Below, in pieces: positions 46,739 through 55,120 of a stretch of 64,000 nt of DNA; position 1 is the stretch's first letter; each line of letters begins with the position of its first letter. Made by a program: the position numbers and the translations under genes. The stretch is from JANXSS01 sp040385645. Lineage in GTDB: Bacteria; Pseudomonadota; Gammaproteobacteria; Burkholderiales; Burkholderiaceae_D. The notes below the pieces were generated by a model. That model ran no database searches. It was not told where the DNA came from and was given only the letters and a program-made list of their open reading frames with translations. The stretch lies in contig JAZKGZ010000001.1 in NCBI GenBank assembly GCA_040385645.1, forward strand, positions 106,129 through 170,128. Reading direction: 5' to 3'.

Positions 46739-47385
46739 GCTCTTACTCCCGCGACTTCGGCAATCGCTTCCTGGATATTGGAGTAGGCTCCACAGCGGCA
46801 GAGGTTACCGCTCATGCGCTCGCGAAACTCGACCAGCGTGGCCTGTGGCGACTGCGTCAGATCTGCAGTGACATGACTCGGCATGCCAGCCTTGACTTCG
46901 CCGAGCATGGCGACGGCCGAGCAAATTTGCCCCGGTGTACAAAAGCCGCACTGATACCCGTCATGCTTGATGAAAGCCGCCTGCATGGGGTGCAGATCGT
47001 TCGGTGTTCCCAGGCCTTCGATCGTCGTAATATCGTGCCCTTCCTGCATTACCGCCAGCGTCAGGCACGACGCGATCCGGCGGCCATCGACGATCACCGT
47101 GCAGGCACCGCACTGACCTTGATCGCACCCTTTCTTGCTGCCTGTGAGATGCAGTCGCTCGCGCAAAGCATCCAAAAGCGTAGTGCGCGGGTCGAGCATG
47201 ACTTCATGATCTTTACCATTCACGCGCAGTAAGACATTAACCGCTGCCGGTGTCTGTGCTTGCGCCGCTTGCACCACGGCCGCAGCTTGCGCCTGCGGTG
47301 CAATCTTGCCTGCAGCAACTGCACCGCCGGCTGCGGCAGCAGACGCTTTGAGCAGTGTTCGGCGGGTTGGGTCGAATTGGGTCAT
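46735..47385 (-). CDS. Aldehyde oxidoreductase 2Fe-2S subunit with Tat signal (PaoA-like)
   Basis: A 216-residue iron-sulfur subunit. The N-terminus TRRTLLKASAAAAGG is a twin-arginine signal, so the assembled complex is likely exported to the periplasm. Two clusters are visible: GCDQGQCGACTVIVDGRR (plant-type) and CGFCTPGQICSAV with CRCGAYSNIQEAI. It is the first gene of the minus-strand operon paoA-paoB-paoC-xdhC-mocA. The promoter should lie at 47386-47540. Confidence 0.93.
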   Translation of the reverse strand: MTQFDPTRRTLLKASAAAAGGAVAAGKIAPQAQAAAVVQAAQAQTPAAVNVLLRVNGKDHEVMLDPRTTLLDALRERLHLTGSKKGCDQGQCGACTVIVDGRRIASCLTLAVMQEGHDITTIEGLGTPNDLHPMQAAFIKHDGYQCGFCTPGQICSAVAMLGEVKAGMPSHVTADLTQSPQATLVEFRERMSGNLCRCGAYSNIQEAIAEVAGVRA

Positions 47386-47538
47386 CTTCGGATCCTAGGG
47401 GGTTAAAGAGCAGCGGCAGGAGCAGGTAGTAGCCGCGGCGATGCGGGGAACTTACGAACTGTTTGCTTTACGACATCGTAGAGAGCATGTAGTTCCAATA
47501 TTGGCACCTTAACTATCGAACGTCGTGGCATGCTGAGA

Positions 47539-47577
47539 ATGCACACTATATAGTGCATATAACGTTTATGCACACTG
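47539..47577. promoter_or_regulatory. Candidate HipB operator: palindrome and direct repeats
   Basis: CACTATATAGTG at 47544-47555 is a perfect 12-bp palindrome. ATGCACACT occurs at 47539-47547 and again at 47568-47576. These lie between paoA and hipB, about 90 bases before the hipB start. HipB-type antitoxins bind short palindromes upstream of their own operon, so this is a reasonable operator candidate. It could instead regulate paoABC. No experimental information. Confidence 0.45.
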
Positions 47578-47662
47578 TAATAATCATTCATCATAAAAAA
47601 GCATAATGCCTGTTATGATGTGCAAAAACTATTGATGAACAACATAACTAGCATATGAATCT

Positions 47663-47965
47663 ATGACGACGCTTTTCGATCTCGGCAGACAACTACGCGC
47701 ACAACGTGAAGCCAAACATATGTTTAAAACAACATTGGCTACCGCCAGCAGCGTGCATCGCAATACGCTTTCGCAACTGGAATCCGGCGCAGCTAATGTC
47801 GAACTCAACACCCTGATTGCCATCTGCGATCAGCTAGGTTTGGATATTTGTTTGACACCAAAGGCAATCTCGACGATGAATGCTACCGATGCGACTCGTA
47901 CATCGTCATCGATGAGCAAGATGTTGACACGCAGGCTTGCCAAAGCGAACCAGGAGCCAGAATGA
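47663..47965 (+). CDS. HipB-like helix-turn-helix antitoxin
   Basis: A 100-residue XRE-type regulator. The helix-turn-helix lies at about residues 20-65 (TLATASSVHRNTLSQLESG, ANVELNTLIAICDQLGL). Its stop overlaps the hipA start (ATGA at 47962-47965). Antitoxin-first order and overlap are standard for hipBA. The C-terminal ~25 residues are Ser/Thr/Lys-rich and probably flexible, as expected for a protease-sensitive antitoxin tail. Confidence 0.85.
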   Translation: MTTLFDLGRQLRAQREAKHMFKTTLATASSVHRNTLSQLESGAANVELNTLIAICDQLGLDICLTPKAISTMNATDATRTSSSMSKMLTRRLAKANQEPE

Positions 47966-49266
47966 GTTCGGTTCGCTCGCTACGCATCAAGATAGGCGGC
48001 GTCGACGTCGGTTCATTGTTCGGGCTCGACGACGGCCGAGTTTATTTTCGTTTCGACGAAAGCTATGCGCTCGATGCACAGCCCCCTATCTTGTCGGTAT
48101 CATTTCAAGCGGAATTCGAGCAAGACACGCGCGCGCAGTTATTGAGCCAATCGTTGAGCGCGACAATCGGTGCGGGCGGTGGCCGCCTGCCGGTATTTTT
48201 TCAGAATCTGCTACCTGAAGGCATGCTGCGTAAGCACCTGATCCTGACCGGGCAGCTCGATGAGCGCGACGAACTCGGTTTGCTAGCCTATTGCGGCGAG
48301 GATTTACCCGGAAACGTTCAGGCACTAGGCGAGCAGCTGGACCAGAAAGCATTGGGCCGCCTTATTACCCAGAGCCGTGACAGTTATGAAATGAGTTCGC
48401 ATCAATTGCCGACGCCGGACGCTATATCGTTATCCGGCGTTCAACCAAAAGTTTCGCTCGTCAGTGCCGCTGGCAACCGATACGTCATGCGCTCCAAAAA
48501 TGCCAACGGCCAGCACTTTATCGGCAAATTGCCGGCCTCGGATTATGCTGGATTGCCGGAAGTCGAATACACCGCCATGCAATTGGCAAGAGCTGCGGGT
48601 GTCGCCGTCTGCACTGCAGAACTGTTGCCCCTAAGTGCAATTGCCAGCCAGCTTCCTTTTGCCCTGCGCGACGATGCAAGAAATTTTTTGCTGGTACACC
48701 GCTTCGATCGGGATGCCGGTACCGGATCGGGCCGTGTCCATATGGAAGACTTCGCCCAAGCTCTGGAGTTGTCACCCGATGAAAAATACGATGGCACCTA
48801 CGCAGCGATCGGATTGATCCTGCAGTTTGTCTCCAGCAACGCCGAGGAGGATTTGTGGGAGCTACTCAGACGCATCAAGACGAATGAGTTACTGGGTAAC
48901 TACGATGCCCACGTCAAGAATTACAGCCTGCTTTACGAAACGCCAAGTGCAGCCCGGCTCTCACCCGCCTACGATATCGTTGCCTACGCCGCATATCTAA
49001 GCGGACAGGGACATGCTCTAAAATTCTATCCGCATCAAAAAGCAAAAACCTTGTTAACACCGGCAGTGCTGCGGGAGTTGGCCAATCTATGGGCGGTGCC
49101 GGAAGCGCGTTTGAAAAATGTGGTTATGGCGACTGTAGAGCGTGCCATGAAGTCTTGGCCCGAAATGATCGAGCAATCGCCCATGACGGTTGCGCAAAAG
49201 ACAAAGTTGCTTGCACATCTCGAGAGTAATACGAGTGTGCAAGCCTGGCGGCGTCGGCACACGTGA
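47962..49266 (+). CDS. HipA-like serine/threonine kinase toxin
   Basis: A 434-residue HipA-family kinase; E. coli HipA phosphorylates glutamyl-tRNA synthetase and causes persistence. The N-subdomain block LLPEGMLRKHLI is followed by the ISLSGVQPKVSLV loop, the EVEYTAMQLARAAGV helix, FLLVHRFDRD and the catalytic GNYDAHVKNYSLLY with its aspartate and asparagine. LSPAYDIVAYAAY carries the metal-binding aspartate. All key kinase residues look intact. The ATG at 47962 is chosen because of its overlap with hipB. Confidence 0.9.
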   Translation: MSSVRSLRIKIGGVDVGSLFGLDDGRVYFRFDESYALDAQPPILSVSFQAEFEQDTRAQLLSQSLSATIGAGGGRLPVFFQNLLPEGMLRKHLILTGQLDERDELGLLAYCGEDLPGNVQALGEQLDQKALGRLITQSRDSYEMSSHQLPTPDAISLSGVQPKVSLVSAAGNRYVMRSKNANGQHFIGKLPASDYAGLPEVEYTAMQLARAAGVAVCTAELLPLSAIASQLPFALRDDARNFLLVHRFDRDAGTGSGRVHMEDFAQALELSPDEKYDGTYAAIGLILQFVSSNAEEDLWELLRRIKTNELLGNYDAHVKNYSLLYETPSAARLSPAYDIVAYAAYLSGQGHALKFYPHQKAKTLLTPAVLRELANLWAVPEARLKNVVMATVERAMKSWPEMIEQSPMTVAQKTKLLAHLESNTSVQAWRRRHT

Positions 49267-49294
49267 GCCGTCGAATCCGCTAGAAAGTCTATTT

Positions 49295-49879
49295 TTAAAT
49301 TAAACCCTCGTGCGTCATTGCCTTGATAACAGCCGGACGTGTCGAAAGTCGATCGTAGAAAGCAATGAGCTTGCTCGGCACTTCAAGGCTATTTTTCTTG
49401 GCCCAGAAAATCATCACGAACAAATAGAAGTCAGCGACGCTTATTTGTGAGCCGAACAGGAACTCGCCTTGCATCGTGTCGGCGAGATAACCCATCCGCT
49501 TTAAGATCGTCTCGCCGGCTTTGGCTTTTTCTTCGTTGCTGCCGCCTGCGAAAAAAGGCTTGAACCCCTTGTGAATTTCGGTAGAGATATAGGCCAGTGC
49601 CATGAGCAGGTGCGTATGTCCAAGTGGGCCGGAAGGCTTGAGCTGTGTTTCCTGGTGCGCGATCCAATCCAGAATCGCGATGTTTTCGGTTAGGGTTTCA
49701 CCCGAATCGAGCGTGAGAGCAGGCACGTAACCTTTGGGATTGATCGTCTTGAAGTCGACGCCGCTTTCGGCACGTCCGGTTTTCAAATCGACTTTCTCAT
49801 GGTCGAAAGACAAACCCGCCTCGTGCAGGGCAATGTGGTCGGCAAGGCTACAGGCGCCCGGTGTAAAGTAAAGTTTCAT
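49295..49879 (-). CDS. Beta-class glutathione S-transferase
   Basis: A 194-residue cytosolic GST. MKLYFTPGACSLADHIALHE has the Cys10 typical of bacterial beta-class enzymes; NPKGYVPALTLDSGETLTEN is the glutathione-binding segment with the cis-proline and the Glu/Asn pair. The ATG at 49879 follows GGGAGAATTTC and aligns with family starts. It is tail-to-tail with hipA. Confidence 0.92.
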   Translation of the reverse strand: MKLYFTPGACSLADHIALHEAGLSFDHEKVDLKTGRAESGVDFKTINPKGYVPALTLDSGETLTENIAILDWIAHQETQLKPSGPLGHTHLLMALAYISTEIHKGFKPFFAGGSNEEKAKAGETILKRMGYLADTMQGEFLFGSQISVADFYLFVMIFWAKKNSLEVPSKLIAFYDRLSTRPAVIKAMTHEGLI

Positions 49880-49890
49880 CGAAATTCTCC

Positions 49891-50235
49891 CTAACGATAC
49901 GCAAGCACGCATCGTAAAAATGATTGGCACCGTTCAATATCGGCAATTAAAAGTATGCGAAAGAAATGCGCGCGCATAACCGGTAAGGGCACGCTGCCGC
50001 GCAAAACCGTGTCTTTATTATAAGCGTCGGGAGAATATACTTTTTTTACAGCGACGAAACGTCCACAAACGACGCACGGTTTGGGAACTTGGGCCTCATC
50101 CATTCCTGATTCAGTTGCAACGCTCGCACTACGTCCTAAGGCGGTGTCCAGTACTTCAGCATCTTCGCTCGGCGTTTCGGCTAAAAGGCTGACTAGATGC
50201 ATGCCCGAAATACTGAATCGTGCGCTGTTGGCCAT
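49891..50235 (-). CDS. Hypothetical protein
   Basis: A 114-residue frame upstream of the GST gene. It has a single CVVCG pair in KPCVVCGRFVAVKKVYSPD and no recognisable domain. The last ~25 residues look less natural. The coding signal is moderate and the reading rests mainly on length and position, so it may not be real. Confidence 0.3.
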   Translation of the reverse strand: MANSARFSISGMHLVSLLAETPSEDAEVLDTALGRSASVATESGMDEAQVPKPCVVCGRFVAVKKVYSPDAYNKDTVLRGSVPLPVMRAHFFRILLIADIERCQSFLRCVLAYR

Positions 50236-50463
50236 GCGTTGTGCTTTCTACAGTAGATAGGATTTTTTGTTTTTTGATGCCTACGCCATGCTTTTACAAG
50301 AGTAAGCTTGCCAGCAATGTTGCGTAAAACAGTTTCAAAAGAAAGAACGCGTTTGTGAAATGAAATTGCACCAATCCTTAGCTTCATGTGTTTGCCAGAA
50401 CATTTCGCCACGCCTTAGCCCACCACCGCCCTGTACTGTCCGATACAACAGCGGGAGGCCTCA

Positions 50464-51648
50464 ATGAGCGCCAATCAGAAAAAATATGATGTATTAATCG
50501 CTGGCGGCGGCATCGTTGGCTGCTATGTCGCGTATTTCTTAAAACGAGACGATCCAGCCATCAGCGTTGCAGTCGTGGAACCGGATCCGACCTACGAATT
50601 TGCTTCGACGGTACGCGCCTCGGGCGGTGCACGACGCTTGTTCTCTTGCCCTGAAAACATCGAGATGTCGAATTTTGGGATCGAGCGCATCCAGCAATTT
50701 TCCAGCGAAATGGCAATCGACGGCCAGCCAGTGCCGATTGATTGGGTGGAACAGGGTTACCTGTTTATCGTTCAGGGAGCGAAGCCCTTAAAGATGCTCG
50801 AAGAAAATGCAACGGTACAACGCTCACTCGGTGCTGAAATTCAGTTACTGGATCGGGCTGGCCTTAGAAACCTGCTGCCTTCAATGTATGTCGCGGATCT
50901 GGATGGCGCTGCCTATTCGCCAAGAGATGGCTGGTGCGACCCGAACAGTTTTCTGCAAGGCACCCGTAAAAAAGCGGCTTCCCTCGGCGTCGAATTCATC
51001 CGCGACCGCATCGTCGGTTATACCCTGACTGGCAGTCGAATTACCGGCGCTAACCTGGCCAGTAGCACTGCTCTCTCTGCGGACCATTTTGTCAATGCTG
51101 CCGGTGCATGGTCAGCGCAGATCAGCGCCATGGCCGGCATGTACCTGCCCGTTTCGCCATTGCGCCGCTTCGAGCATTACTTCACCGGGCATCGCAAGAT
51201 CGAGCCCCTGCCCTATGTAAAAGATCTGGATCGGCTAGCTTTTCGCTCCGAAGGCCAAGGGTTTTCCGGCGGCTTGGTGAATTCGCAGGAACCACGCGGA
51301 TTCAATTTTGATGTCGACCACGATTATTTTGAAAATACGGTGTGGCCAGCACTGGCGCATCGTTTTCCAACGGCATTCGAAGGCGTGAAATGCCACCGCA
51401 CCTGGTCTGGACTCTATGAACAATGCGAGCTGGACGGCAACCCGATCATTGGCAGCTGGACCGACAACCATCCCAATTTTCATGTCGTTGCCGGCTTTTC
51501 CGGTCACGGCATGATGCATGCGCCTGCCGCGGGAAGGGGAATCGCGGAATTGATTACCAAGGGACGCTTCGAGACCATTGATCTTGAGCGGATGGGATAC
51601 GGTCGGGTGTTGAGAAATTTGCCTTACTCAGAGCGCGGAATTTTGTGA
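50464..51648 (+). CDS. FAD-dependent amino-acid-oxidase-type oxidoreductase (DadA-like)
   Basis: A 394-residue flavoprotein of the DAO family. VLIAGGGIVGCYVAYFLKRD is the FAD-binding motif; STVRASGGARRLFSCPEN follows; the C-terminal VAGFSGHGMMHAPAAGRGIAELI closes the FAD site. Family members oxidise secondary or tertiary amines such as glycine, sarcosine, D-amino acids or glycerol-like substrates; the substrate is not readable here. The start ATG 50464 follows GGGAGGCCTCA. It stands alone. Confidence 0.88.
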   Translation: MSANQKKYDVLIAGGGIVGCYVAYFLKRDDPAISVAVVEPDPTYEFASTVRASGGARRLFSCPENIEMSNFGIERIQQFSSEMAIDGQPVPIDWVEQGYLFIVQGAKPLKMLEENATVQRSLGAEIQLLDRAGLRNLLPSMYVADLDGAAYSPRDGWCDPNSFLQGTRKKAASLGVEFIRDRIVGYTLTGSRITGANLASSTALSADHFVNAAGAWSAQISAMAGMYLPVSPLRRFEHYFTGHRKIEPLPYVKDLDRLAFRSEGQGFSGGLVNSQEPRGFNFDVDHDYFENTVWPALAHRFPTAFEGVKCHRTWSGLYEQCELDGNPIIGSWTDNHPNFHVVAGFSGHGMMHAPAAGRGIAELITKGRFETIDLERMGYGRVLRNLPYSERGIL

Positions 51649-51717
51649 TGATTTGTTCCCGATAGCGACGAATTTCCTGCTGGTTAGGCTGACTTACTGA
51701 AAGCATGGCGTTGTGCT

Positions 51718-52761
51718 TCAGATAAACTTATTTTGATAACGGTTAATGCCTACCTGGGCTGGCAGCTGGGCAAGACCAGCATCGGTAAATCTATGGTTGT
51801 AGCCTAACATCAGTGACTTCAATTGCGTCAGCGGCTTAAGAGCAAGAAGATCGGCGTCGCTAAGCAAGTTGCATCCATCTAGACACACTATTTGCAAGCG
51901 GGTCAGCAATAGAAGATGGGCGAGACCGACACCCGTGAGTTTTTTACAATGACTCAAAACCAGTGACTGCAGCTGCGTCAATGACCGAAGGTGAGCGACG
52001 CCGGCGTCAGTAATATTGTCACATTGACACAAATTCAACGATTGTAGCTGCGTGAGCTTTTTAAGGTGGGCGAGACCATCATCGGTAAGTTGGCTACAGC
52101 TGTATAAGTCCAGTGATTGCAGTTGTGTCAGGTTCTGAAGATAGGCGAGACCGTCGTCAGTGAGTTCGTTACATGAATTTAAGTCCAGTAATTGTAATTG
52201 TGTCAGGTTTTGAAGATGGGCAATGCCGGCATCGGTAATAGAAAAGCAGTCATTCAAATCCAGTGACCGTAAATTCGGCAGCGACTGGACATGAGCAAGA
52301 CCGGCATCCGTAACATAGCTATATTCCAGATCCAAATGCTGAATTTTGGCGCGAATATTCGGAGCAAGCTGCGCCAAAGTCGCAAGATGGGCATCCGTGT
52401 CGTCGATTTTCCTATCGAACCCTTCGATCGTCACGTCAGTCACCGCCGGCAATGATGCCAACGTGGCTTCGAGTTTATCGAACTCTTCAAATGGAATAAT
52501 AAGCTTTGTTAGATGCGGTGCCACAGCCTGCTGAAAGCTTTTGTTTGTCAGACGTAAGGCCTTTTTGTCCTCTGGACCAACAAGCCCTGCAATAAGCTCT
52601 TTCAGATCAAACAGGGTGCTATTGAATGGCGAGGCATTCACCTGCGCTTCAGATACCGAATCTGTTGAGGTGCTAAGTGTGCGAGACGTTGAACCTGCAG
52701 TGGCAGCAGCACGTGTCGACGCCGATGGCGGCAGTTTCATTTTAATGGAGCCGTTGCTCAT
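51718..52761 (-). CDS. F-box-like / leucine-rich-repeat protein 1 (putative effector)
   Basis: A 347-residue protein. Residues 1-45 are Ser/Thr-rich and start MSNGSIKMKLPP. Residues about 46-82 (FDLKELIAGLVGPEDKKALR then LTNKSFQQA) fit the F-box pattern: a short amphipathic helix, a Pro-x-Asp step and a basic Arg/Lys-x-Phe helix. About eight cysteine-containing LRRs follow (unit LTQLQSLDLxSCxxLTDDGLAHL, 24-25 residues). F-box proteins link host SCF ligases to targets; bacterial ones such as Ralstonia GALA proteins are secreted effectors. No secretion signal can be proven from sequence. The promoter element at 52795-52854 is shared with two paralogues. Confidence 0.75.
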   Translation of the reverse strand: MSNGSIKMKLPPSASTRAAATAGSTSRTLSTSTDSVSEAQVNASPFNSTLFDLKELIAGLVGPEDKKALRLTNKSFQQAVAPHLTKLIIPFEEFDKLEATLASLPAVTDVTIEGFDRKIDDTDAHLATLAQLAPNIRAKIQHLDLEYSYVTDAGLAHVQSLPNLRSLDLNDCFSITDAGIAHLQNLTQLQLLDLNSCNELTDDGLAYLQNLTQLQSLDLYSCSQLTDDGLAHLKKLTQLQSLNLCQCDNITDAGVAHLRSLTQLQSLVLSHCKKLTGVGLAHLLLLTRLQIVCLDGCNLLSDADLLALKPLTQLKSLMLGYNHRFTDAGLAQLPAQVGINRYQNKFI

Positions 52762-52794
52762 GATGTTCTCGCTTGATCGATACGCTGTCTAACA

Positions 52795-52854
52795 AGTATA
52801 GACTTGCCAAAATGGCTTGCAATCAGTCGTCAGTAAAGTTGTGAAAAATCAACC
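52795..52854 (-). promoter_or_regulatory. Shared GTTG-N8-CAAC box and -10 element of LRR gene 1
   Basis: On the minus strand GTTG and CAAC, separated by eight bases (52838-52853), lie upstream of a TATACTT -10-like box (AGTATA on the plus strand at 52795). The spacing from AGTATA to the plus-strand GTTG is 43 bases. The same layout occurs before the paralogues at 56404 and 58619. It looks like an activator-binding site about 25-30 bases upstream of the usual -35 position. Confidence 0.6.
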
Positions 52855-52924
52855 AGGTGTGCGACGCGGTAGTAATTTATAGCCGCCGGTGCGTTCGCTT
52901 GGTTCCGCTCATGCCAATCAGATG

Positions 52925-53290
52925 CAAAATGATGAATGCCGATTCATCACTCCGGAATGGCGCGCGACTCAATGAGTTTTGTGCTCGAAGCGTACGATCT
53001 CAGCAAAATTACAAACGTATAGAGAAATTCAAGTGCGGCATCCATGCTTTTAAATACGGAGCATGATGACCACGTTGTGGGCTACTACACTTTACAGGCG
53101 TATACCGTTTCCGGTACACATCTCTCTCAGTTGAGCAACGGGTTTTTACCGAACCACGTGCCATGTGTGAAATTAAACATGATCGGGCGGATCGGGCATG
53201 CAAAGCTCAGGGCCTCGGCCGGCTACTGCTGCGCGACGCAATTGAATGTATGGCATTCAATGCACAAGCGCTGGGATTCCACTCTTCTTG
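52925..53290 (+). pseudogene. Decayed GNAT acetyltransferase (TacT-like toxin) remnant
   Basis: Three frames together spell a TacT-type GNAT protein. YKRIEKFKCGIHAF (ending near 53058) matches the N-terminal FxCG region; DDHVVGYYTLQAYTVSG (about 53065-53117) and LPNHVPCVKLNMIGRIG (about 53146-53196) match the central strands; then AQGLGRLLLRDAIE (about 53207-53248) is the acetyl-CoA-binding motif A in another frame. At least two frameshifts are needed. Such toxins acetylate aminoacyl-tRNA. No intact copy remains here. Confidence 0.7.
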
Positions 53291-53304
53291 TAACGAAACT
53301 CGTT

Positions 53305-53329
53305 TATATGATATATGATATACATATCA
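53305..53329. promoter_or_regulatory. AT-rich near-palindrome before the VapBC-like genes
   Basis: TGATATATGATATACATATCA and flanking bases form an imperfect inverted repeat (TGATAT ... ATATCA) ending 16 bases before the antitoxin start, just ahead of the GGGAGG ribosome-binding site. Ribbon-helix-helix antitoxins autoregulate by binding such sites, and it also overlaps plausible -10 sequences. The role is inferred from position. Confidence 0.45.
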
Positions 53330-53345
53330 CATTAGGGAGGTTTCC

Positions 53346-53558
53346 ATGCGTGCTTTGGTAGATATTCCAGATCAACAAGTTGCGGAGCTTGCCGCAATTT
53401 GTGAGACGCGAAAGATTTCACGGGCGGAAGTCATTCGGCTGGCGATTTCGTCTTATCTGGAAAAACATCGAGTTACCGAGGGTGAGGCGTTTGGCATTTG
53501 GAAAAGCACTAAAGAGGATGGACTAGCGTATCAAAATCGGGTTCGTTCGGAATGGTAA
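53346..53558 (+). CDS. Ribbon-helix-helix antitoxin of a VapBC-like pair
   Basis: A 70-residue protein. RALVDIPDQQVAELAAICETR supplies the N-terminal strand and first helix, and KISRAEVIRLAISSYLEKH the second helix of a CopG-type DNA-binding fold. The C-terminus (FGIWKSTKEDGLAYQNRVR) would wrap the toxin. It has GGGAGG eight bases before the ATG, and its last seven bases overlap the PIN toxin gene. Confidence 0.85.
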   Translation: MRALVDIPDQQVAELAAICETRKISRAEVIRLAISSYLEKHRVTEGEAFGIWKSTKEDGLAYQNRVRSEW

Positions 53559-53917
53559 GAACGCTTTTTGATACAAACATCCTGATCGATTACCTCAACG
53601 GTGTAGAACAGGCACAGGCAGAACTTGCGCGTTTTTCGGATAAAGCCATCAGCTTGGTTACGTGGATGGAGGTAATGGTTGGAGCAACAACTGAAACAGC
53701 GCCTGCTATAAGGCGCTTCCTGTTTTCCTTACAAACAATTCCAGTTGACAATGCAATTGGTGAACTGGCCGTTTCATTACGTCAACAGCACAAAATCAAA
53801 TTGCCGGACGCCATCATATGGGCAACGGCTCAGGTACAAGGTCTTATTTTAGTGACCCGCAATACAAAGGATTTCAGCGCTACTGAGCCCGGCGTCCATA
53901 TTCCTTATCTGCTTTAG
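53552..53917 (+). CDS. PIN-domain ribonuclease toxin (VapC-like)
   Basis: A 121-residue PIN-domain nuclease. Acidic residues of the active site are visible in LFDTNILIDYLNG (Asp near residue 7), WMEVMVGA (Glu), LPDAIIWATAQ (Asp) and the C-terminal LVTRNTKDF (Asp). VapC toxins cleave tRNA or rRNA. It overlaps the antitoxin by seven bases, the normal order and coupling for vapBC. Both genes look intact. Confidence 0.88.
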   Translation: MVRTLFDTNILIDYLNGVEQAQAELARFSDKAISLVTWMEVMVGATTETAPAIRRFLFSLQTIPVDNAIGELAVSLRQQHKIKLPDAIIWATAQVQGLILVTRNTKDFSATEPGVHIPYLL

Positions 53918-54297
53918 TAGACAATTCTTATTCAACTGGGCCAAACATGACCTGCTCCCGATTAATCCAAAACTACCATGGAGTCTGCGGTCAAGAATCT
54001 GTCCGCAAAACTGCTCGGCGTCCGCTAGCCGAGCTAGCCCCAAGCCAATAAAGGCACGGTTTGCCAACATGCGAGAACATCGGCGGCAGTTCACATGACA
54101 CGCGTGAAGCGACGGACGGTAACCGCGCCAACACCGAAACGCCAGCAAAAAAAGCCACCCGATAAGAGTTGAGACGTCAGATATTGGGGGTGGAGTACAG
54201 ACCCTGGTTCAATTCCGATCTCGAACGCCTTGGGGGCAAGTTCACGTAACTTGACCCCCGCTTTTGGAGATTGCCCGTTTTCATATCATGACAATCA
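53918..54297. other. Gene-free spacer between two toxin-antitoxin modules
   Basis: About 380 bases with no supported gene. A near-perfect inverted repeat at 54232-54259 (GGGGGCAAGTT, five-base loop, AACTTGACCCCC with one bulged base) is followed by GCTTTT and could end transcription from vapC, although it lies about 315 bases downstream. The rest looks like eroded mobile DNA that I cannot assign. Confidence 0.45.
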
Positions 54298-54589
54298 TCA
54301 GACTGGCGTTAACTCTATTTTGATGCGCTGACCAAGAGCCGCTGCCGCACCTGCCAAGGTCGTCAAAGTAAGGCTGGTATCGTTTTCGTCTAGCAAACGG
54401 TTGAGCGAAGCGCGACTGGTCCGCATCTTCTTCGCCATCGCGGTCTTGGTGATCTTTTGAGCGGACATCTCTTGCTCAATCTGCCAGGCAATCACTCTCT
54501 TCACGGCCACGGCAGTCACCTCTTCAAGCATGCCCTCATCCGCAAGAAAATCATCAAAATCGCTACCGATGTTTTGATTTTTCATTTTT
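54297..54589 (-). repeat. Duplicated antitoxin segment, copy 1
   Basis: About 293 bases match 63652-63944 in the same orientation with roughly ten differences by eye. The match begins at the antitoxin stop codon and ends four bases upstream of its ATG, so the duplication covers the antitoxin and little else. Confidence 0.85.
54298..54585 (-). CDS. HigA-like XRE antitoxin (copy 1, paired with toxin)
   Basis: A 95-residue regulator beginning MKNQNIGSDFDDFLADEGML. The helix-turn-helix is in the second half: ITKTAMAKKMRTSRASLNRL. The C-terminal LTTLAGAAAALGQRIKIEL segment is typical of antitoxins that pair with Gp49/HigB toxins. Its ATG overlaps the toxin stop by four bases (54582-54585); toxin-first order is usual for higBA. 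A near-identical copy lies at 63653-63940. Confidence 0.88.
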   Translation of the reverse strand: MKNQNIGSDFDDFLADEGMLEEVTAVAVKRVIAWQIEQEMSAQKITKTAMAKKMRTSRASLNRLLDENDTSLTLTTLAGAAAALGQRIKIELTPV

Positions 54590-54938
54590 GCCTCTTCAAC
54601 AGTTTAAGCCGCTCTTTTGCCAAATCCAGTTCTGGTTTCGGGGTCTTCTGCTCCTTCTTGATAAAACCATGCAGTAAAACCATCACATCCCCATCTAGAG
54701 CGAACAACACTCGTGCAATCCGATTGCTTAACCTCGTGCGGACTTCCCAAATGCCACCTTCGAGATGCGCAACCAACGGCATGCCCAAAGGCCAACCAAA
54801 CTGAACGGTTTTGATGTCTTCGCCAATAGTCTTTCGCTCGACGACGGGCAGATCCTTCAGCCAATCACGAACCGGCTCGCCACCGCCATCCGTCTTGAAA
54901 AACCGTGCGCCTAGGGTTGGTCGTGCTTTTTTCTCCAT
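54582..54938 (-). CDS. HigB/Gp49-like toxin of the RelE superfamily
   Basis: A 118-residue protein starting at ATG 54938 (MEKKARPTLGARFF); an upstream in-frame start at 54971 is possible. The conserved run is EPVRDWLKDLPVVERKTIGED, then GGIWEVRTRLSNRIARVLFAL and VLLHGFIKKEQKTPKPEL, the strand order and basic residues of phage-derived Gp49-like RNases that cut mRNA on the ribosome. GGTACCAAACCTGGTAC repeats just upstream of the start may be an operator. Confidence 0.85.
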   Translation of the reverse strand: MEKKARPTLGARFFKTDGGGEPVRDWLKDLPVVERKTIGEDIKTVQFGWPLGMPLVAHLEGGIWEVRTRLSNRIARVLFALDGDVMVLLHGFIKKEQKTPKPELDLAKERLKLLKRQK

Positions 54939-55003
54939 GATGTATGGTACCAAACCTGGTACGTTTTGCAAAGCCGAATTGCCGGTAGCTTCGTGGCATT
55001 ACT

Positions 55004-55120
55004 CTACGTCGAGCGCCACTTGGCTAAAACCCTCGCCCGAAGGGCCTGCGATCGGGCGATCTGTTCATGAGACAGCCGCGCATCGAGCTTCAGACGAAGA
55101 ACGTCTCTGATTTTACGCAT
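55004..55120 (-). pseudogene. istA: Truncated IS21-family transposase IstA (N-terminus only)
   Basis: Translation from ATG 55120 gives MRKIRDVLRLKLDARLSHEQ then IARSQALRARVLAKWRST and a stop. MRKIR-VLRLK---LS--QIARS is the conserved IstA N-terminal helix-turn-helix. Only 38 of the usual ~500 residues remain, so it is a fragment. Confidence 0.8.

Noticed and set aside
54195..54240. Possible tRNA 3' end (GGTTCAATTCC resembles a T-loop)
   Set aside because: The flanking bases do not form a T-stem, and no acceptor or anticodon arm is found upstream.
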